A stretch of DNA of 32,987 bases from Lachnospiraceae bacterium. Its GTDB lineage: Bacteria; Bacillota; Clostridia; Lachnospirales; Lachnospiraceae. The position numbers and the translations under genes are program-made. The stretch's first letter is position 1; each line of letters begins with the position of its first letter. The notes below the pieces were generated by a model. It saw nothing but the letters and a program-made list of their open reading frames with translations. It had not been told where the DNA came from and did no database searches. This document shows positions 1 to 9,075 of the stretch, one piece after another. The stretch is from positions 1-32,987 of the forward strand of contig JAQUWF010000030.1 of the NCBI GenBank assembly GCA_028692975.1, read 5' to 3'.

Positions 1-1
1 A

Positions 2-1372
2 AATGGAAAATATGTGACCGATGGGGATGGAAATGTGGTCTATGCATCATTGGCAGAAAAACTGTTTCTGCTCTGTGTTCTAAAGACGGCTGCACTGGAT
101 CCCTATGGTATGGGAATCGAGATGGAGGGCGGAAAGCCGGGTTGGTACGATGCTTTGAATGGTCTGCCGGGACTGCTGGGCTCTTCTATGGCTGAAACCT
201 ATGAACTGGAGCGTGTCTTTGACTTTTTGATCGGAGCAGTGGAAAAATACCAGACCGGCTTTCGTGTGCCAGGTGAGTTGGCTGCACTGGCGGCCGAATT
301 GGCCCAGATCATTGAAAAGGAAAAGGCTGAATGGCAGGCAGAAGGCAGCAATATCAGGTGCTGGAATGCCATCAATGATCAGAAAGAAGACTACTGGAAG
401 AAAACGGAAACCGGTTTTTGCGCAGAGCGGGTGCTGCTCTCAAAAGATGTGGCACTGCAATGGCTGAAAACTTTGCGCAGTATGGTGGGATGTGGCATTG
501 AAAAGGCTGTTGCTCTGGGAAAAGGCATGGCACCTACCTATTTTTCTTATGAAGTAACGTCGTGGGAAGAAAATGACGGCATCCAGCCAACCGGATTTCA
601 GCTGCGGGAAGTACCGGCCTTTTTGGAAGGGCCAGTCAGAGCCATGAAGCTGCATTGGCCAGCGGAAGCAAAAAAGAAATTGTATGAAACGGTAAAGACC
701 AGCAGTCTCTATGACCGGAAACTGCAGATGTATAAGGTCAACGAGAGCCTGGCTGGGGCCTCCTTTGAACTTGGAAGGGCAAAAGCCTTTACACCGGGCT
801 GGCTGGAGAATGAATCTATCTGGCTTCATATGGAATATAAATATCTTCTGGAACTGTTGAAAAATCAGATGTATGAAGAGTATGAAATGGACTTTGGGCA
901 TGCGGCTATTCCGTTTTTGCAAGAGGAAGTTTATGGTCGCAGCCTGTTGGAGAATTCTTCTTTCATCGTAAGCTCGGATAATCCAAATCCGGTAATTCAC
1001 GGAAAGGGATTTGTGGCGAGACTGAGCGGTTCTACCGCAGAGTTTCTCCAGTTATGGCAGATTATGATGTTCGGAAAAAATCCATTCATCTGGGAAAAAG
1101 ATGAACTACAACTGACTTTTGCACCTATGATTCCCAAAGTATTGATCGGAGCGGAGCAGAGGGTAAGCGCGCGTTTCCTTAGTGCCACGGAAGTGGTTTA
1201 CCGGCTTCCGGATCAGGAGACCGTTCATCCGGAAAACAGCAAAGCGGCCATGTATTCCATAGTATGGAAGGATGGGGCCGAAGAAAGACTGGAAGTGTTG
1301 ACGGGAACTACAGCAGAGCGCATCCGAAAAGGTGAGGCAGAAAGAATAGAAGTCCAAATGGAGAGAGGATAA
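2..1372 (+). CDS. Cellobiose-phosphorylase-like protein, C-terminal part (5' truncated by window edge)
   Basis: The frame is open to the first base, so the true start lies outside the window; an internal GTG at 14 is not a credible start. The visible ~456 residues contain a motif GKPGWYDALNGLPG (Asp codon at 149-151) that resembles the catalytic-Asp segment of the (alpha/alpha)6-barrel phosphorylases and hydrolases (GH94-like). A later segment, GKGFVARLSGSTAEFLQLW, is followed by a beta-rich tail, as in that architecture. Proteins of this type are commonly annotated as cellobiose phosphorylase in Lachnospiraceae. It ends four bases before the family 3 glycosidase start, so the two are very probably one operon acting on the same beta-glycoside. 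Substrate and true activity (phosphorolysis or hydrolysis) cannot be settled from this fragment. Confidence 0.5.
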   Translation, partial: NGKYVTDGDGNVVYASLAEKLFLLCVLKTAALDPYGMGIEMEGGKPGWYDALNGLPGLLGSSMAETYELERVFDFLIGAVEKYQTGFRVPGELAALAAELAQIIEKEKAEWQAEGSNIRCWNAINDQKEDYWKKTETGFCAERVLLSKDVALQWLKTLRSMVGCGIEKAVALGKGMAPTYFSYEVTSWEENDGIQPTGFQLREVPAFLEGPVRAMKLHWPAEAKKKLYETVKTSSLYDRKLQMYKVNESLAGASFELGRAKAFTPGWLENESIWLHMEYKYLLELLKNQMYEEYEMDFGHAAIPFLQEEVYGRSLLENSSFIVSSDNPNPVIHGKGFVARLSGSTAEFLQLWQIMMFGKNPFIWEKDELQLTFAPMIPKVLIGAEQRVSARFLSATEVVYRLPDQETVHPENSKAAMYSIVWKDGAEERLEVLTGTTAERIRKGEAERIEVQMERG

Positions 1373-1376
1373 GTAT

Positions 1377-4151
1377 ATGAAACAGGAACATTTTCAGAAA
1401 TTAAACCGACAGGCGGCAGCGGAGGGTATCGTGCTGCTGAAGAACGAGTCGGAAATGCTGCCGCTTCTAAGGACAGAAAGGGTAGCGGTATACGGCCGTC
1501 CTCAAGTAGAGTATTACCGGAGCGGTACCGGCTCCGGGGGTGCGGTAAACGTACCTTATACCAGTAATATCATGGATGGTCTGCGGGAGAATCAGATCCC
1601 GGTGTGCGAAGAACTGGCAGATGTTTATGTTAAATGGATCGATGAACATCCATTTGACAATGGCGGTGGCGGCTGGGCGGCAGAGCCCTGGTTCCAGAAG
1701 GATATGCCCCTTTCAGAAGAACTGGTGCAAAAGGCTGCAGCGCAGACGAAAAAGGCATTGTTTATCATCGGGCGCACGGCGGGCGAGGATCAGGACAACC
1801 GGAAAGAGGAGGGGAGTTATTATCTGACTGCCCGGGAAAAAGAAAATCTGGAGATGGTTCTGCAGGCACATACCAAGGTAGCTGTGTTGTTAAACGTATC
1901 GAATATTATGGATATGAGCTGGCTGGATGCTATGCCCGGCAAAGAGCATATCCAGGCCATCCTGTATATCTGGCAGGGTGGCATGGAGGGAGGTCTGGCA
2001 GCAGGTGATGTACTGGCTGGGGTCAGTGCCCCTTCCGGAAAACTGCCGGATACCATTGCTTATCGTGTGGAGGATTACCCTGCGGATAAAAATTTTGGTG
2101 ACAACCTACGCAATCTTTATGAAGAAGATATTTATGTGGGGTATCGGTACTTTGAAACTTTTGCCAGAGAGAGCGTGCAGTATCCCTTTGGCTATGGTCT
2201 GTCCTACACGAAGTTTCGCATGGAGATCGTGAACGTACAGTGTGAGATGCCGGATTGGGACAAGAAGACCGGTTTAGTGTCGGATGCAGATGCAGCCTGC
2301 TGCTTTGACGTCCGGGTGACAAATATTGGAAGAACTCATGCAGGCAAAGAAGTAGTGCAGGTATACGTTGAACTGCCCCAGGGCAAACTGGGACAACCTG
2401 CCCGTATTTTGGGTGCTTTTGGAAAAACAAAGGAATTGCTGCCGGGTGAGTCAGAGGTTATGACACTTTCCGTACCCCTTCGGGAGATGGCTTCTTATGA
2501 TGACCGCGGCTGTACCGGACATCGATCTGCCTATGTGCTGGAGTCTGGTACCTGTCGTTTCTATATTGGTGCAAATGTAAGAGATGCAGCAGCGGTTGCG
2601 CATGGAAATCTGGAAATACCGCAGACGCTTGTGATGGAACAGCTGGAAGAGGCAGCAGCCCCGGAAGTGGATTTCCAGATACTCATGCCGGGCGCACAAA
2701 AAGCGGATGGAACGTATGAGAAAACAGCGATACCGGTGGCAACCAAAACTGTGGATACTGGAGATCGTATCGAAAAGAGACTGCCGAAAGAGCGCCCCAT
2801 AACGGGCAATCAGGGAATCACTCTGCAGCAGGTGCGGGATGGACAGGCCAATCTGCAGGATTTTATCGCGCAGTTATCCGTGGAAGATATGGCTATGATG
2901 GTCCGCGGCGAGGGCATGAGCCATCCGAAAGTGACAAAGGGGACTGCGGCGGCCTTCGGTGGCGTGAGTGACAGTCTGGCTCAATATGGAATACCCCTTG
3001 CCTGCTGTGCAGATGGCCCGTCCGGCCTCCGCATGGAAGCGGAATCAGTACAGCTTCCTATTGGGACTATGTTGTCAGCATCTTGGAATACGGAACTGGT
3101 CTGTGCACTTTACACCTGTGAGGGAGAACTCATGCGGGAGCATCAGGTAGATGCACTTTTGGGACCGGGAGCCAATATCCACAGACATCCCTTGAACGGA
3201 CGTAATTTTGAGTATTATTCCGAGGATCCTTATCTGACCGGGAGCATGGCAGCAGCCGTGATGAGTGGACTGAAAAAGGGCGGTGCACATGGCACGATCA
3301 AACACTATGCATGCAATGGACAGGAAAGCAGCCGTCACAGAATCGAGGCAGTGTGCTCTGAGCGCGCACTGCGCCAGATCTATCTGAAAGGATTTGAGAT
3401 GGCCGTAAAATCAGGTGCAGCTATGTCCCTGATGACTTCTTATAATCCGATTAACGGTCACTGGGCAGCATCCCATTATGATCTAAATACCACGATTCTG
3501 CGCAGGGAGTGGGGATACGAAGGCATCGTCATGACAGACTGGTGGGCAGAGATGAACGATGTGGAAGCAGGCGGTGTAGAGTCTGACAAGGATACCCGCG
3601 ATATGATCCGCTCCCAAAATGACCTTTATATGGTAGTAAATAACAACGGTGCGGAGATCAATTCCAACCAGGATAATACCCTGGAATCCGTGTCGGAAGG
3701 ACGCCTGAGTGTGGGCGAACTCCAGCGAAGCGCGGAGAATATCTGCCGTTTTATCCTGCACGCGCCTGTCATCGAAAGAGAACTGGAAAGTGGTGAGAAA
3801 GCGGAATTTTTCCCAGCCATGAAAGCGGAGACAGAACAGGCTTACGCACAATCACAGGATGGCTGTATTCTGGAAATCGGAGAGAAAAAGCAGGTGAATT
3901 TCTCTATACAGGCAGCCGGTGTGTATACCATTGTGGTTCAGATTTCATCAAAACTTACGAATCTGGCCCAGTCTACCAGCCGTCTGTCTCTAAACGGCAA
4001 AGTCATGACTGTGGTGCAGACCAACGGAACAGAAGGAAAATGGATCACCCAGAAACTGCAGAAGGTGGAACTGGAGGCAGGTGCTTATGAACTGGCTGTG
4101 GATCCGGTGCAGACAGGGCTGGAAATTAAAACACTGGAATTCAGAAAATAA
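1377..4151 (+). CDS. Glycoside hydrolase family 3 beta-glycosidase with inverted domain order
   Basis: This 924-residue enzyme probably releases terminal beta-linked glucose or xylose from imported oligosaccharides in the cytoplasm; no signal peptide is visible. The usual order of family 3 is reversed. The alpha/beta sandwich comes first (about residues 8-275, ending in the typical PFGYGLSYTKF), with candidate acid/base Glu137 in TAGEDQD. A fibronectin-III-like segment follows (~290-400). The (alpha/beta)8 barrel comes last (~499-790), with KHYACNGQE (Lys642-His643) and candidate nucleophile Asp721 in GIVMTDWW. A beta-sandwich tail occupies ~830-924. Inverted family 3 enzymes are known from rumen clostridia such as Ruminococcus albus and Butyrivibrio. 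The start at 1377 follows GAGAGG with good spacing. The exact sugar preference is unknown. Confidence 0.95.
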   Translation: MKQEHFQKLNRQAAAEGIVLLKNESEMLPLLRTERVAVYGRPQVEYYRSGTGSGGAVNVPYTSNIMDGLRENQIPVCEELADVYVKWIDEHPFDNGGGGWAAEPWFQKDMPLSEELVQKAAAQTKKALFIIGRTAGEDQDNRKEEGSYYLTAREKENLEMVLQAHTKVAVLLNVSNIMDMSWLDAMPGKEHIQAILYIWQGGMEGGLAAGDVLAGVSAPSGKLPDTIAYRVEDYPADKNFGDNLRNLYEEDIYVGYRYFETFARESVQYPFGYGLSYTKFRMEIVNVQCEMPDWDKKTGLVSDADAACCFDVRVTNIGRTHAGKEVVQVYVELPQGKLGQPARILGAFGKTKELLPGESEVMTLSVPLREMASYDDRGCTGHRSAYVLESGTCRFYIGANVRDAAAVAHGNLEIPQTLVMEQLEEAAAPEVDFQILMPGAQKADGTYEKTAIPVATKTVDTGDRIEKRLPKERPITGNQGITLQQVRDGQANLQDFIAQLSVEDMAMMVRGEGMSHPKVTKGTAAAFGGVSDSLAQYGIPLACCADGPSGLRMEAESVQLPIGTMLSASWNTELVCALYTCEGELMREHQVDALLGPGANIHRHPLNGRNFEYYSEDPYLTGSMAAAVMSGLKKGGAHGTIKHYACNGQESSRHRIEAVCSERALRQIYLKGFEMAVKSGAAMSLMTSYNPINGHWAASHYDLNTTILRREWGYEGIVMTDWWAEMNDVEAGGVESDKDTRDMIRSQNDLYMVVNNNGAEINSNQDNTLESVSEGRLSVGELQRSAENICRFILHAPVIERELESGEKAEFFPAMKAETEQAYAQSQDGCILEIGEKKQVNFSIQAAGVYTIVVQISSKLTNLAQSTSRLSLNGKVMTVVQTNGTEGKWITQKLQKVELEAGAYELAVDPVQTGLEIKTLEFRK

Positions 4152-4203
4152 AAAATGATACCTGTTTAAAATTTGAGTTATTTTTTTGGAAAGTTTTTTT
4201 AGA

Positions 4204-4239
4204 TATACTGATTTTACAGTTTAGAACAATTAAAGGAGG
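4204..4239 (+). promoter_or_regulatory. Possible -10 (TATACT) and strong RBS before the sugar-binding lipoprotein gene
   Basis: TATACT at 4204-4209 sits in an AT-rich leader, and AAGGAGG at 4233-4239 lies 8 nt before the ATG at 4248. No good -35 is found at 16-18 bp (TTTTTT lies there), so an activator may be needed, or this may be only an internal operon spacer. The 96-bp gap contains no obvious terminator. Confidence 0.3.
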
Positions 4240-4247
4240 ATTTCAAA

Positions 4248-5579
4248 ATGAAATTGAAAAGAGTTATGAGTATGGCGTTGGCGGGCCTTATGGTTTTATC
4301 CCTGGCAGCATGCGGCGGCAAGGCAGACAATGCAGGAACAGATACCGCAGAGGGAGACAGCGGTACTGGCAAGCTGGTCGTTTGGACACTTTCTGAAGAT
4401 TTAAAGACTTTTGCAGAGCATTATATGGAGACCAATAAAGATGTGGAAATCGAAACCGTTATCATTCCACCGGCAGATTATCCAACCAAGATCTCCGCAG
4501 CACTGAGAGGAAAAGCAGCGACACCGGATATCATCGTAGGTGAGCCACAGATGCTTCCGGATTTCGAAGAAGCAGGTTATTTTGAAGATTTGAGTGCAGC
4601 TCCATACAATGCAGATGAAAATAAAGATAAGCTGGTTGATTATGTGTGGAAAGCCGGTCAGGATGCAGACGGTAAGGTCCGCGCTATCAGCTATCAGGCA
4701 ACACCAGGTGGAATCTACTATCGCCGTGATATTGCGCAGGCTGTTTATGGAACAGATGATCCTGCTGCAATCGGTGAGAAATTCAAAGATTACGCAACCA
4801 TCGAGCAGACGGCAAAAGAGGTTCGTGACAAAGGATACCGCATCTTCTCTGATACAGGAAGCCTTCGCTGGTTCGCTATCAGTGATCCATGGGTAGTAGA
4901 TGGAAAGATCAATATATCGGATGAAAAAATGGAATACATGGATACTGCAGTAGATATGTACCAGAACAAACTGGTCGCATTTGCACCGGAATGGTCAGCA
5001 GCATGGTTTGCTTCTATGGCAGGCCCGATCCCTATGAATGCGGAATGGCAGGAACTGGATGAAGTAGATGCAAACGCAGAGCAGACAGAAGTATTTGCAT
5101 ACGCACTGCCTTCCTGGGGCTCTCTGACCATCCGTGATAACGCAAAAGACATGGCAGGTAACTACGGTGTTTGTGCAGGCCCGACTTCTTACTTTGGCGG
5201 CGGTACTTTCGTTGGTATCAGCGCATACAGCAAAAACAAAACACAGGCATGGGATTTCCTGAAATATGTAACATTAAATGAAGAGACTTCAAAATGGTGG
5301 GCAGAATCATCTAAGGGTGATATCGTTTCTATGAAATCCGTGCTGGAAGAGTACAAAGACAAAGAAAACGAGACATACGGCAACCAGAAAACATATCAGT
5401 TCTTCTATGATGAAGCACAGAAAATCGATTACTCCACTGTTACAAAATATGACGATCAGTTAAAGGTCTTCTTCGGGGCAGCAATCGAGAGCATTCAGAA
5501 GGGCGAAAAGACCAAGGAACAGGCAATGGATGAATTCTACGCAAAGGCTCAGTCAGCTTATCCGGAATTAACAAAGTAG
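4248..5579 (+). CDS. Sugar ABC transporter substrate-binding lipoprotein (family 1)
   Basis: The product is a 443-residue extracellular solute-binding protein that captures an oligosaccharide for the permeases encoded directly downstream. The N-terminus is a lipoprotein signal, MKLKRVMSMALAGLMVLSLAAC, with lipobox LAAC and lipidated Cys22, followed by a Gly/Asp/Ser-rich linker. The body has the features of the bacterial family-1 binding-protein fold: KLVVWTLSEDLKTF near the start, DIIVGEPQMLPDFEEAGYF, and GGTFVGISAYSKNKTQAWDFLKYV near the C-terminus. It starts at an ATG with an AAGGAGG site and ends 13 nt before the first permease. Genomic context with the family 3 glycosidase suggests a beta-linked oligosaccharide; the ligand is an inference only. 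Confidence 0.93.
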   Translation: MKLKRVMSMALAGLMVLSLAACGGKADNAGTDTAEGDSGTGKLVVWTLSEDLKTFAEHYMETNKDVEIETVIIPPADYPTKISAALRGKAATPDIIVGEPQMLPDFEEAGYFEDLSAAPYNADENKDKLVDYVWKAGQDADGKVRAISYQATPGGIYYRRDIAQAVYGTDDPAAIGEKFKDYATIEQTAKEVRDKGYRIFSDTGSLRWFAISDPWVVDGKINISDEKMEYMDTAVDMYQNKLVAFAPEWSAAWFASMAGPIPMNAEWQELDEVDANAEQTEVFAYALPSWGSLTIRDNAKDMAGNYGVCAGPTSYFGGGTFVGISAYSKNKTQAWDFLKYVTLNEETSKWWAESSKGDIVSMKSVLEEYKDKENETYGNQKTYQFFYDEAQKIDYSTVTKYDDQLKVFFGAAIESIQKGEKTKEQAMDEFYAKAQSAYPELTK

Positions 5580-5592
5580 GAAGGAACGAATT

Positions 5593-6492
5593 ATGACGGG
5601 GAAGAAGAAAAAAGATATAAATCGAATGGGCTATCTGTTTGTCGCTCCGTTTGTGATTGTATTTTTAGTATTCAGCGCCTATCCGGTTATCCGTACTCTT
5701 TATCTGAGTTTTACTCAGTATAAAGGGTTTGGGGAACCAGTCTTTTTGGGACTGGCGAATTACCAGCGTGTTATCACGGATCCTATATTCTGGACGGCGC
5801 TTGGAAATACGGCAAAAATCTGGGGCATCAACATCGTACTTCAGCTGGGACTGGCATTTTTACTGACGATTGTTTTTTCAGATATCAAATATAAGATGCG
5901 TGGTCTTTCTGTTTACCGCGCACTGTTTTACCTGCCGAATCTGATTGCTGCCACCAGTGTGGCCTTTCTGTTTAAGACATTGCTTGACTGGCAGTTCGGA
6001 AGTCTAAACCAGATTCTGATCAGTGCCGGACTCATTAAAAGTGGCATCAACTGGCTGGGTCAGCCTGGAACAGCACAGTTGGTTGTTGCAGTGATCGGTG
6101 CATGGATGTGGTTTGGCAATTCGTTCATTATGCTGATGGCGGGTGTGCAGGGTATTTCAAAAGATTATTTTGAGGCAGCAGCCATTGACGGCGCAGGCAG
6201 GTGGAGAACGTTTGCTTCTATCACAATTCCGCTTCTGAAACCGATTCTTCTTTATGTAGCGATTACTTCACTGATTGGCGGACTTCAGCTTTTCGATATT
6301 CCGTTCCTGATTACGGACGGTGCAGGAGCTCCTTCCAATGCGCTGAATACCGTTGTAATGTATCTGTATAATTCTGCATTCAAATACAATAATGTAGGAT
6401 ACGCCGGTGCTATTGCATATCTGCTGTTCCTGATTATCGGAGTTGTTGCTGTTATAGAATACAAAGTTATGTATCGGAAGAAGGAGGACTAG
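5593..6492 (+). CDS. Sugar ABC transporter permease, MalF/UgpA type
   Basis: A 299-residue integral membrane protein with about six spans; the first is YLFVAPFVIVFLVFSAYPVI. It carries the cytoplasmic EAA loop that contacts the ATPase, EAAAIDGAGRWRTFASITIP, in the expected C-terminal third. It forms the import channel together with the MalG-type permease encoded 3 nt further on. The ribosome site is AGGAAGGAA just after the stop of the binding-protein gene. No ABC ATPase gene is present in the visible part of the operon, so a shared MsmX-type ATPase encoded elsewhere probably powers it. Confidence 0.93.
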   Translation: MTGKKKKDINRMGYLFVAPFVIVFLVFSAYPVIRTLYLSFTQYKGFGEPVFLGLANYQRVITDPIFWTALGNTAKIWGINIVLQLGLAFLLTIVFSDIKYKMRGLSVYRALFYLPNLIAATSVAFLFKTLLDWQFGSLNQILISAGLIKSGINWLGQPGTAQLVVAVIGAWMWFGNSFIMLMAGVQGISKDYFEAAAIDGAGRWRTFASITIPLLKPILLYVAITSLIGGLQLFDIPFLITDGAGAPSNALNTVVMYLYNSAFKYNNVGYAGAIAYLLFLIIGVVAVIEYKVMYRKKED

Positions 6493-6495
6493 GAT

Positions 6496-7323
6496 ATGGC
6501 ACGAAATATAAAAAAGACAGTGCTGCATGTGTGCATGATTTTACTGTCACTGCTTTGCCTGTTCCCATTCCTGCTGATGATAGTCAATGCCACCCGTACC
6601 GGAAATGAGATCATGACCGGATTTTCCCTGATACCTGGGCAGGCACTTCAGGATAACTGGGAAACCGTGTCCGGCTATTTCAATCTTTTCCGAGGATTGG
6701 GAAACAGTTTGCTGATTGCGGTATGCAGTACGGCACTCACCGCGTATTTTTCATCGTTGACCGCGTTTGCACTGGCTGTTTACAAATTTAAAGGAAGAAA
6801 TGTTATTTTCACAGGAATTATAATTTTCATGATGATTCCGGCACAGCTTGGACTGCTTGGATTTTATGATCTGGTAAATGCACTGGGATTGGTAGATAAT
6901 TACATACCATTGATCATACCGGCGATTGCAAGCCCCGCCACCGTATTTTTCCTGCGGCAGTTCCTTATGTCCACGCTTTCACCGGCACTTCTGGAGGCAG
7001 CGCGTATTGATGGAGCAGGGGAAATCCGTATTTTCCATAAGATCGTATTACCGATCATGAGTCCGGGAATTGCGACTATGTCCATCGGAGCATTTATCGC
7101 TTCCTGGAACAGTTACCTGATGCCGATGATCCTGTTGACTACACCGAATAAGTTCACGCTTCCGGTTATGATTGCATCCATGAATGCATCACAGGATATT
7201 GTAGCAAATCAGGGAGCCATCTATCTGGCAGTTGCGGTTTCGGTTATACCGATTCTGATCGCGTTCGCGTTCCTGTCCAGATACATCATAAGCGGTATTT
7301 CCGCAGGTGGTGTTAAGGAATAA
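6496..7323 (+). CDS. Sugar ABC transporter permease, MalG/UgpE type
   Basis: A 275-residue inner-membrane permease and partner of the preceding MalF-type protein. It shows about six hydrophobic spans and the conserved EAA loop EAARIDGAGEIRIFHKIVLP, followed by WNSYLMPMILL, which is typical of the MalG branch. The start lies 3 nt after the previous stop with an AAGGAGGA site overlapping the end of that gene, so translation is probably coupled. A hairpin terminator lies just downstream (7338-7380), making this the last gene of the transport operon. Confidence 0.93.
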   Translation: MARNIKKTVLHVCMILLSLLCLFPFLLMIVNATRTGNEIMTGFSLIPGQALQDNWETVSGYFNLFRGLGNSLLIAVCSTALTAYFSSLTAFALAVYKFKGRNVIFTGIIIFMMIPAQLGLLGFYDLVNALGLVDNYIPLIIPAIASPATVFFLRQFLMSTLSPALLEAARIDGAGEIRIFHKIVLPIMSPGIATMSIGAFIASWNSYLMPMILLTTPNKFTLPVMIASMNASQDIVANQGAIYLAVAVSVIPILIAFAFLSRYIISGISAGGVKE

Positions 7324-7337
7324 AAGAATAAAGAAGC

Positions 7338-7380
7338 TTTGAGAGACAGTGCGTTTGCACCTGTCTCTTAAAGTGTTTTT
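7338..7380 (+). terminator. Intrinsic terminator of the sugar transport operon
   Basis: A long inverted repeat has outer TTT/AAA, a G-T pair, the main arm AGAGACAG (7342-7349) against CTGTCTCT (7361-7368), and an inner TGC/GCA around a GTTT loop with one bulged C. It is followed within a few bases by a TGTTTTT tract. It separates the ABC genes from the sensor unit. Confidence 0.7.
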
Positions 7381-7381
7381 G

Positions 7382-7412
7382 TGGTATACTGGGAACACTT
7401 AACGAGGTGTTT
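7382..7412 (+). promoter_or_regulatory. Extended -10 promoter and short dyad before the sensing unit
   Basis: TGGTATACT (7382-7390) is an extended -10 element placed directly after the terminator T-tract; no good -35 is visible 17 bp upstream, because that position is inside the hairpin. AACACTT (about 7394-7400) and AGGTGTT (about 7405-7411) form a small imperfect dyad just downstream, near the expected transcription start. It could be an operator or a leader hairpin. Confidence 0.4.
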
Positions 7413-7478
7413 TCCAGCTTCGTGACCATGGTGTTACATATATGGATAGTAGAAGGATGATAGTTTGGGGAGGGTTTT

Positions 7479-9065
7479 ATGAAACTGGAAAAAATCGTTG
7501 TTACGGGTGCAGTTACCATAGCGGTGCTGGCAGCAGCGGCAGGTATATGGATGAGCCAGGACCACCAGAAAAGAGCAGATAAAAATGAGCCGGTGGTATT
7601 GGACTGGTATGTGAACTTTTCCTGGTTTAATGGGGAATGGGGCAAAAATCTGGTATCCCAGACTATTACCCATAAGACGGATGTTTCTGTTCGTTTTTCT
7701 TCACCTTCAGGAAACGAGAGCGAGAAGCTGGATGCGCTGATCAGCTCGGATTCCCTGCCGGATCTGATCACCCTGGGCTGCTGGGAACCCCAGGTACAGG
7801 AAATGATCGATAAGAATATGGTTTACGCCTACAATGAACTGGCGGATGAATACGATACGAATTTCTGGAATGTGGCGGATAAAACAGCATTGGACTGGTA
7901 CACCGGAGAAGATGGCAATGTGTACTGCTACCCGAATTCCTTCTATACACCGAAGGATCTGGAAACGTATGACAATATTTCTTCTAATGAGACATTTTTA
8001 GTGCGAAAAGATATCTATGAGGCTATGGGAAGTCCGGATATGTCCACCCAGGAAGGCTTTGAGGCAGCCGTAAAAAAGGCGGCGGAAATGTTCCCCGAAG
8101 TGGATGGAAAACCACTGATCCCGGTAGGCTCCCATGTGTTTGATAATATGGGCTGCGTTTCTTTTGACAAGTATCTGCAGGATTTTCTGGCGGTGCCATA
8201 TGAAAAAGACGGAGAGGCGTATGACCGCTACACGGATCCAGAGTATGTCTCATGGCTCAAGGTGTTCCGCAAACTGGCGGAAGAGGGGTATCTAAAGCCG
8301 GATATTTTCGTGGATACGCGCACCCAGATGGATGAAAAGATCAGGCAGGGCCGGTATTTTTGTATGCTTTATCAATATACGGATATCCTGGACCAGCAGA
8401 AGAACCTGGCGGCAGAAAAGCCGGACAGCATCTATATGGCGGTGGATGGACCGAAAAATTCCAAAGGAGATGACCCGAGGCTTCCGGTAAATGGACTGAA
8501 TGGCTGGACTGTTACCCTGATTTCCAAGAAATGCAAAGATCCAGAGAAAGCCATCAAATTTGTGGACTACATGCTCAGCGAGGAAGGGCAGAAGGAAACG
8601 TATCTGGGTGTGGAAGGCGTTACCTATGATATGGTGGATGGTCAGGTGAAAGTAAACCCCAAAGTGCAGGAATTATTAAATACAGACCGGCAGGCTTATG
8701 ATGAAAAGTATGGGGCGGATTACCGATACTGGATGTTCCAGAGTCTGACTATGCCATCGAAATATCCACAGGAAACACCGGAATATGTTTCACAGATGAA
8801 GGAATGGTCCTGGCCCTATGCCGTCTATGGCGGACAGTATGATTATAAACTGCCTCAGGGGACGAGGGTGGCATCCATATATGATGAGATCAACAAACTC
8901 TGGAGCACGACGCTGCCGGATCTGCTGCTTGCAGGCAGTGACGAGGAATTTGATCAGATGCTGTCATCTTTTGTGCAGAAAAGAGATAAACTGGGTTTTG
9001 CTCTGGTGCAGGATCAGAAAACAAAGTATATGAAACTGGCAAAAGAGAAGCTTGGCATACAGTAA
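7479..9065 (+). CDS. Membrane-anchored extracellular solute-binding protein in a two-component operon
   Basis: A 528-residue binding protein of the larger (LplA-like) type. Residues ~5-27 are a hydrophobic segment after MKLEK, with no lipobox cysteine, so it is probably held by an uncleaved anchor or secreted rather than lipidated. The mature part has PVVLDWYVNFSWFNGEWG, a LDALISSDSLPDLITLG segment typical of these folds, and GLNGWTVTLISKKCKDPEKA near the middle. RBS GGGGAGGG lies 4 nt before the ATG. It lies immediately upstream of a YesM-type kinase and a YesN-type regulator and is separated from the permease operon by a terminator. I therefore infer a ligand-sensing role rather than bulk transport; it could also feed an importer encoded elsewhere. 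Confidence 0.85.
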   Translation: MKLEKIVVTGAVTIAVLAAAAGIWMSQDHQKRADKNEPVVLDWYVNFSWFNGEWGKNLVSQTITHKTDVSVRFSSPSGNESEKLDALISSDSLPDLITLGCWEPQVQEMIDKNMVYAYNELADEYDTNFWNVADKTALDWYTGEDGNVYCYPNSFYTPKDLETYDNISSNETFLVRKDIYEAMGSPDMSTQEGFEAAVKKAAEMFPEVDGKPLIPVGSHVFDNMGCVSFDKYLQDFLAVPYEKDGEAYDRYTDPEYVSWLKVFRKLAEEGYLKPDIFVDTRTQMDEKIRQGRYFCMLYQYTDILDQQKNLAAEKPDSIYMAVDGPKNSKGDDPRLPVNGLNGWTVTLISKKCKDPEKAIKFVDYMLSEEGQKETYLGVEGVTYDMVDGQVKVNPKVQELLNTDRQAYDEKYGADYRYWMFQSLTMPSKYPQETPEYVSQMKEWSWPYAVYGGQYDYKLPQGTRVASIYDEINKLWSTTLPDLLLAGSDEEFDQMLSSFVQKRDKLGFALVQDQKTKYMKLAKEKLGIQ

Positions 9066-9075
9066 GGGATAGATT

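Noticed and set aside
4186-4209. TTGGAA with TATACT before the sugar-binding lipoprotein gene
   Set aside because: The spacer is 12 bp, too short for a functional pair.
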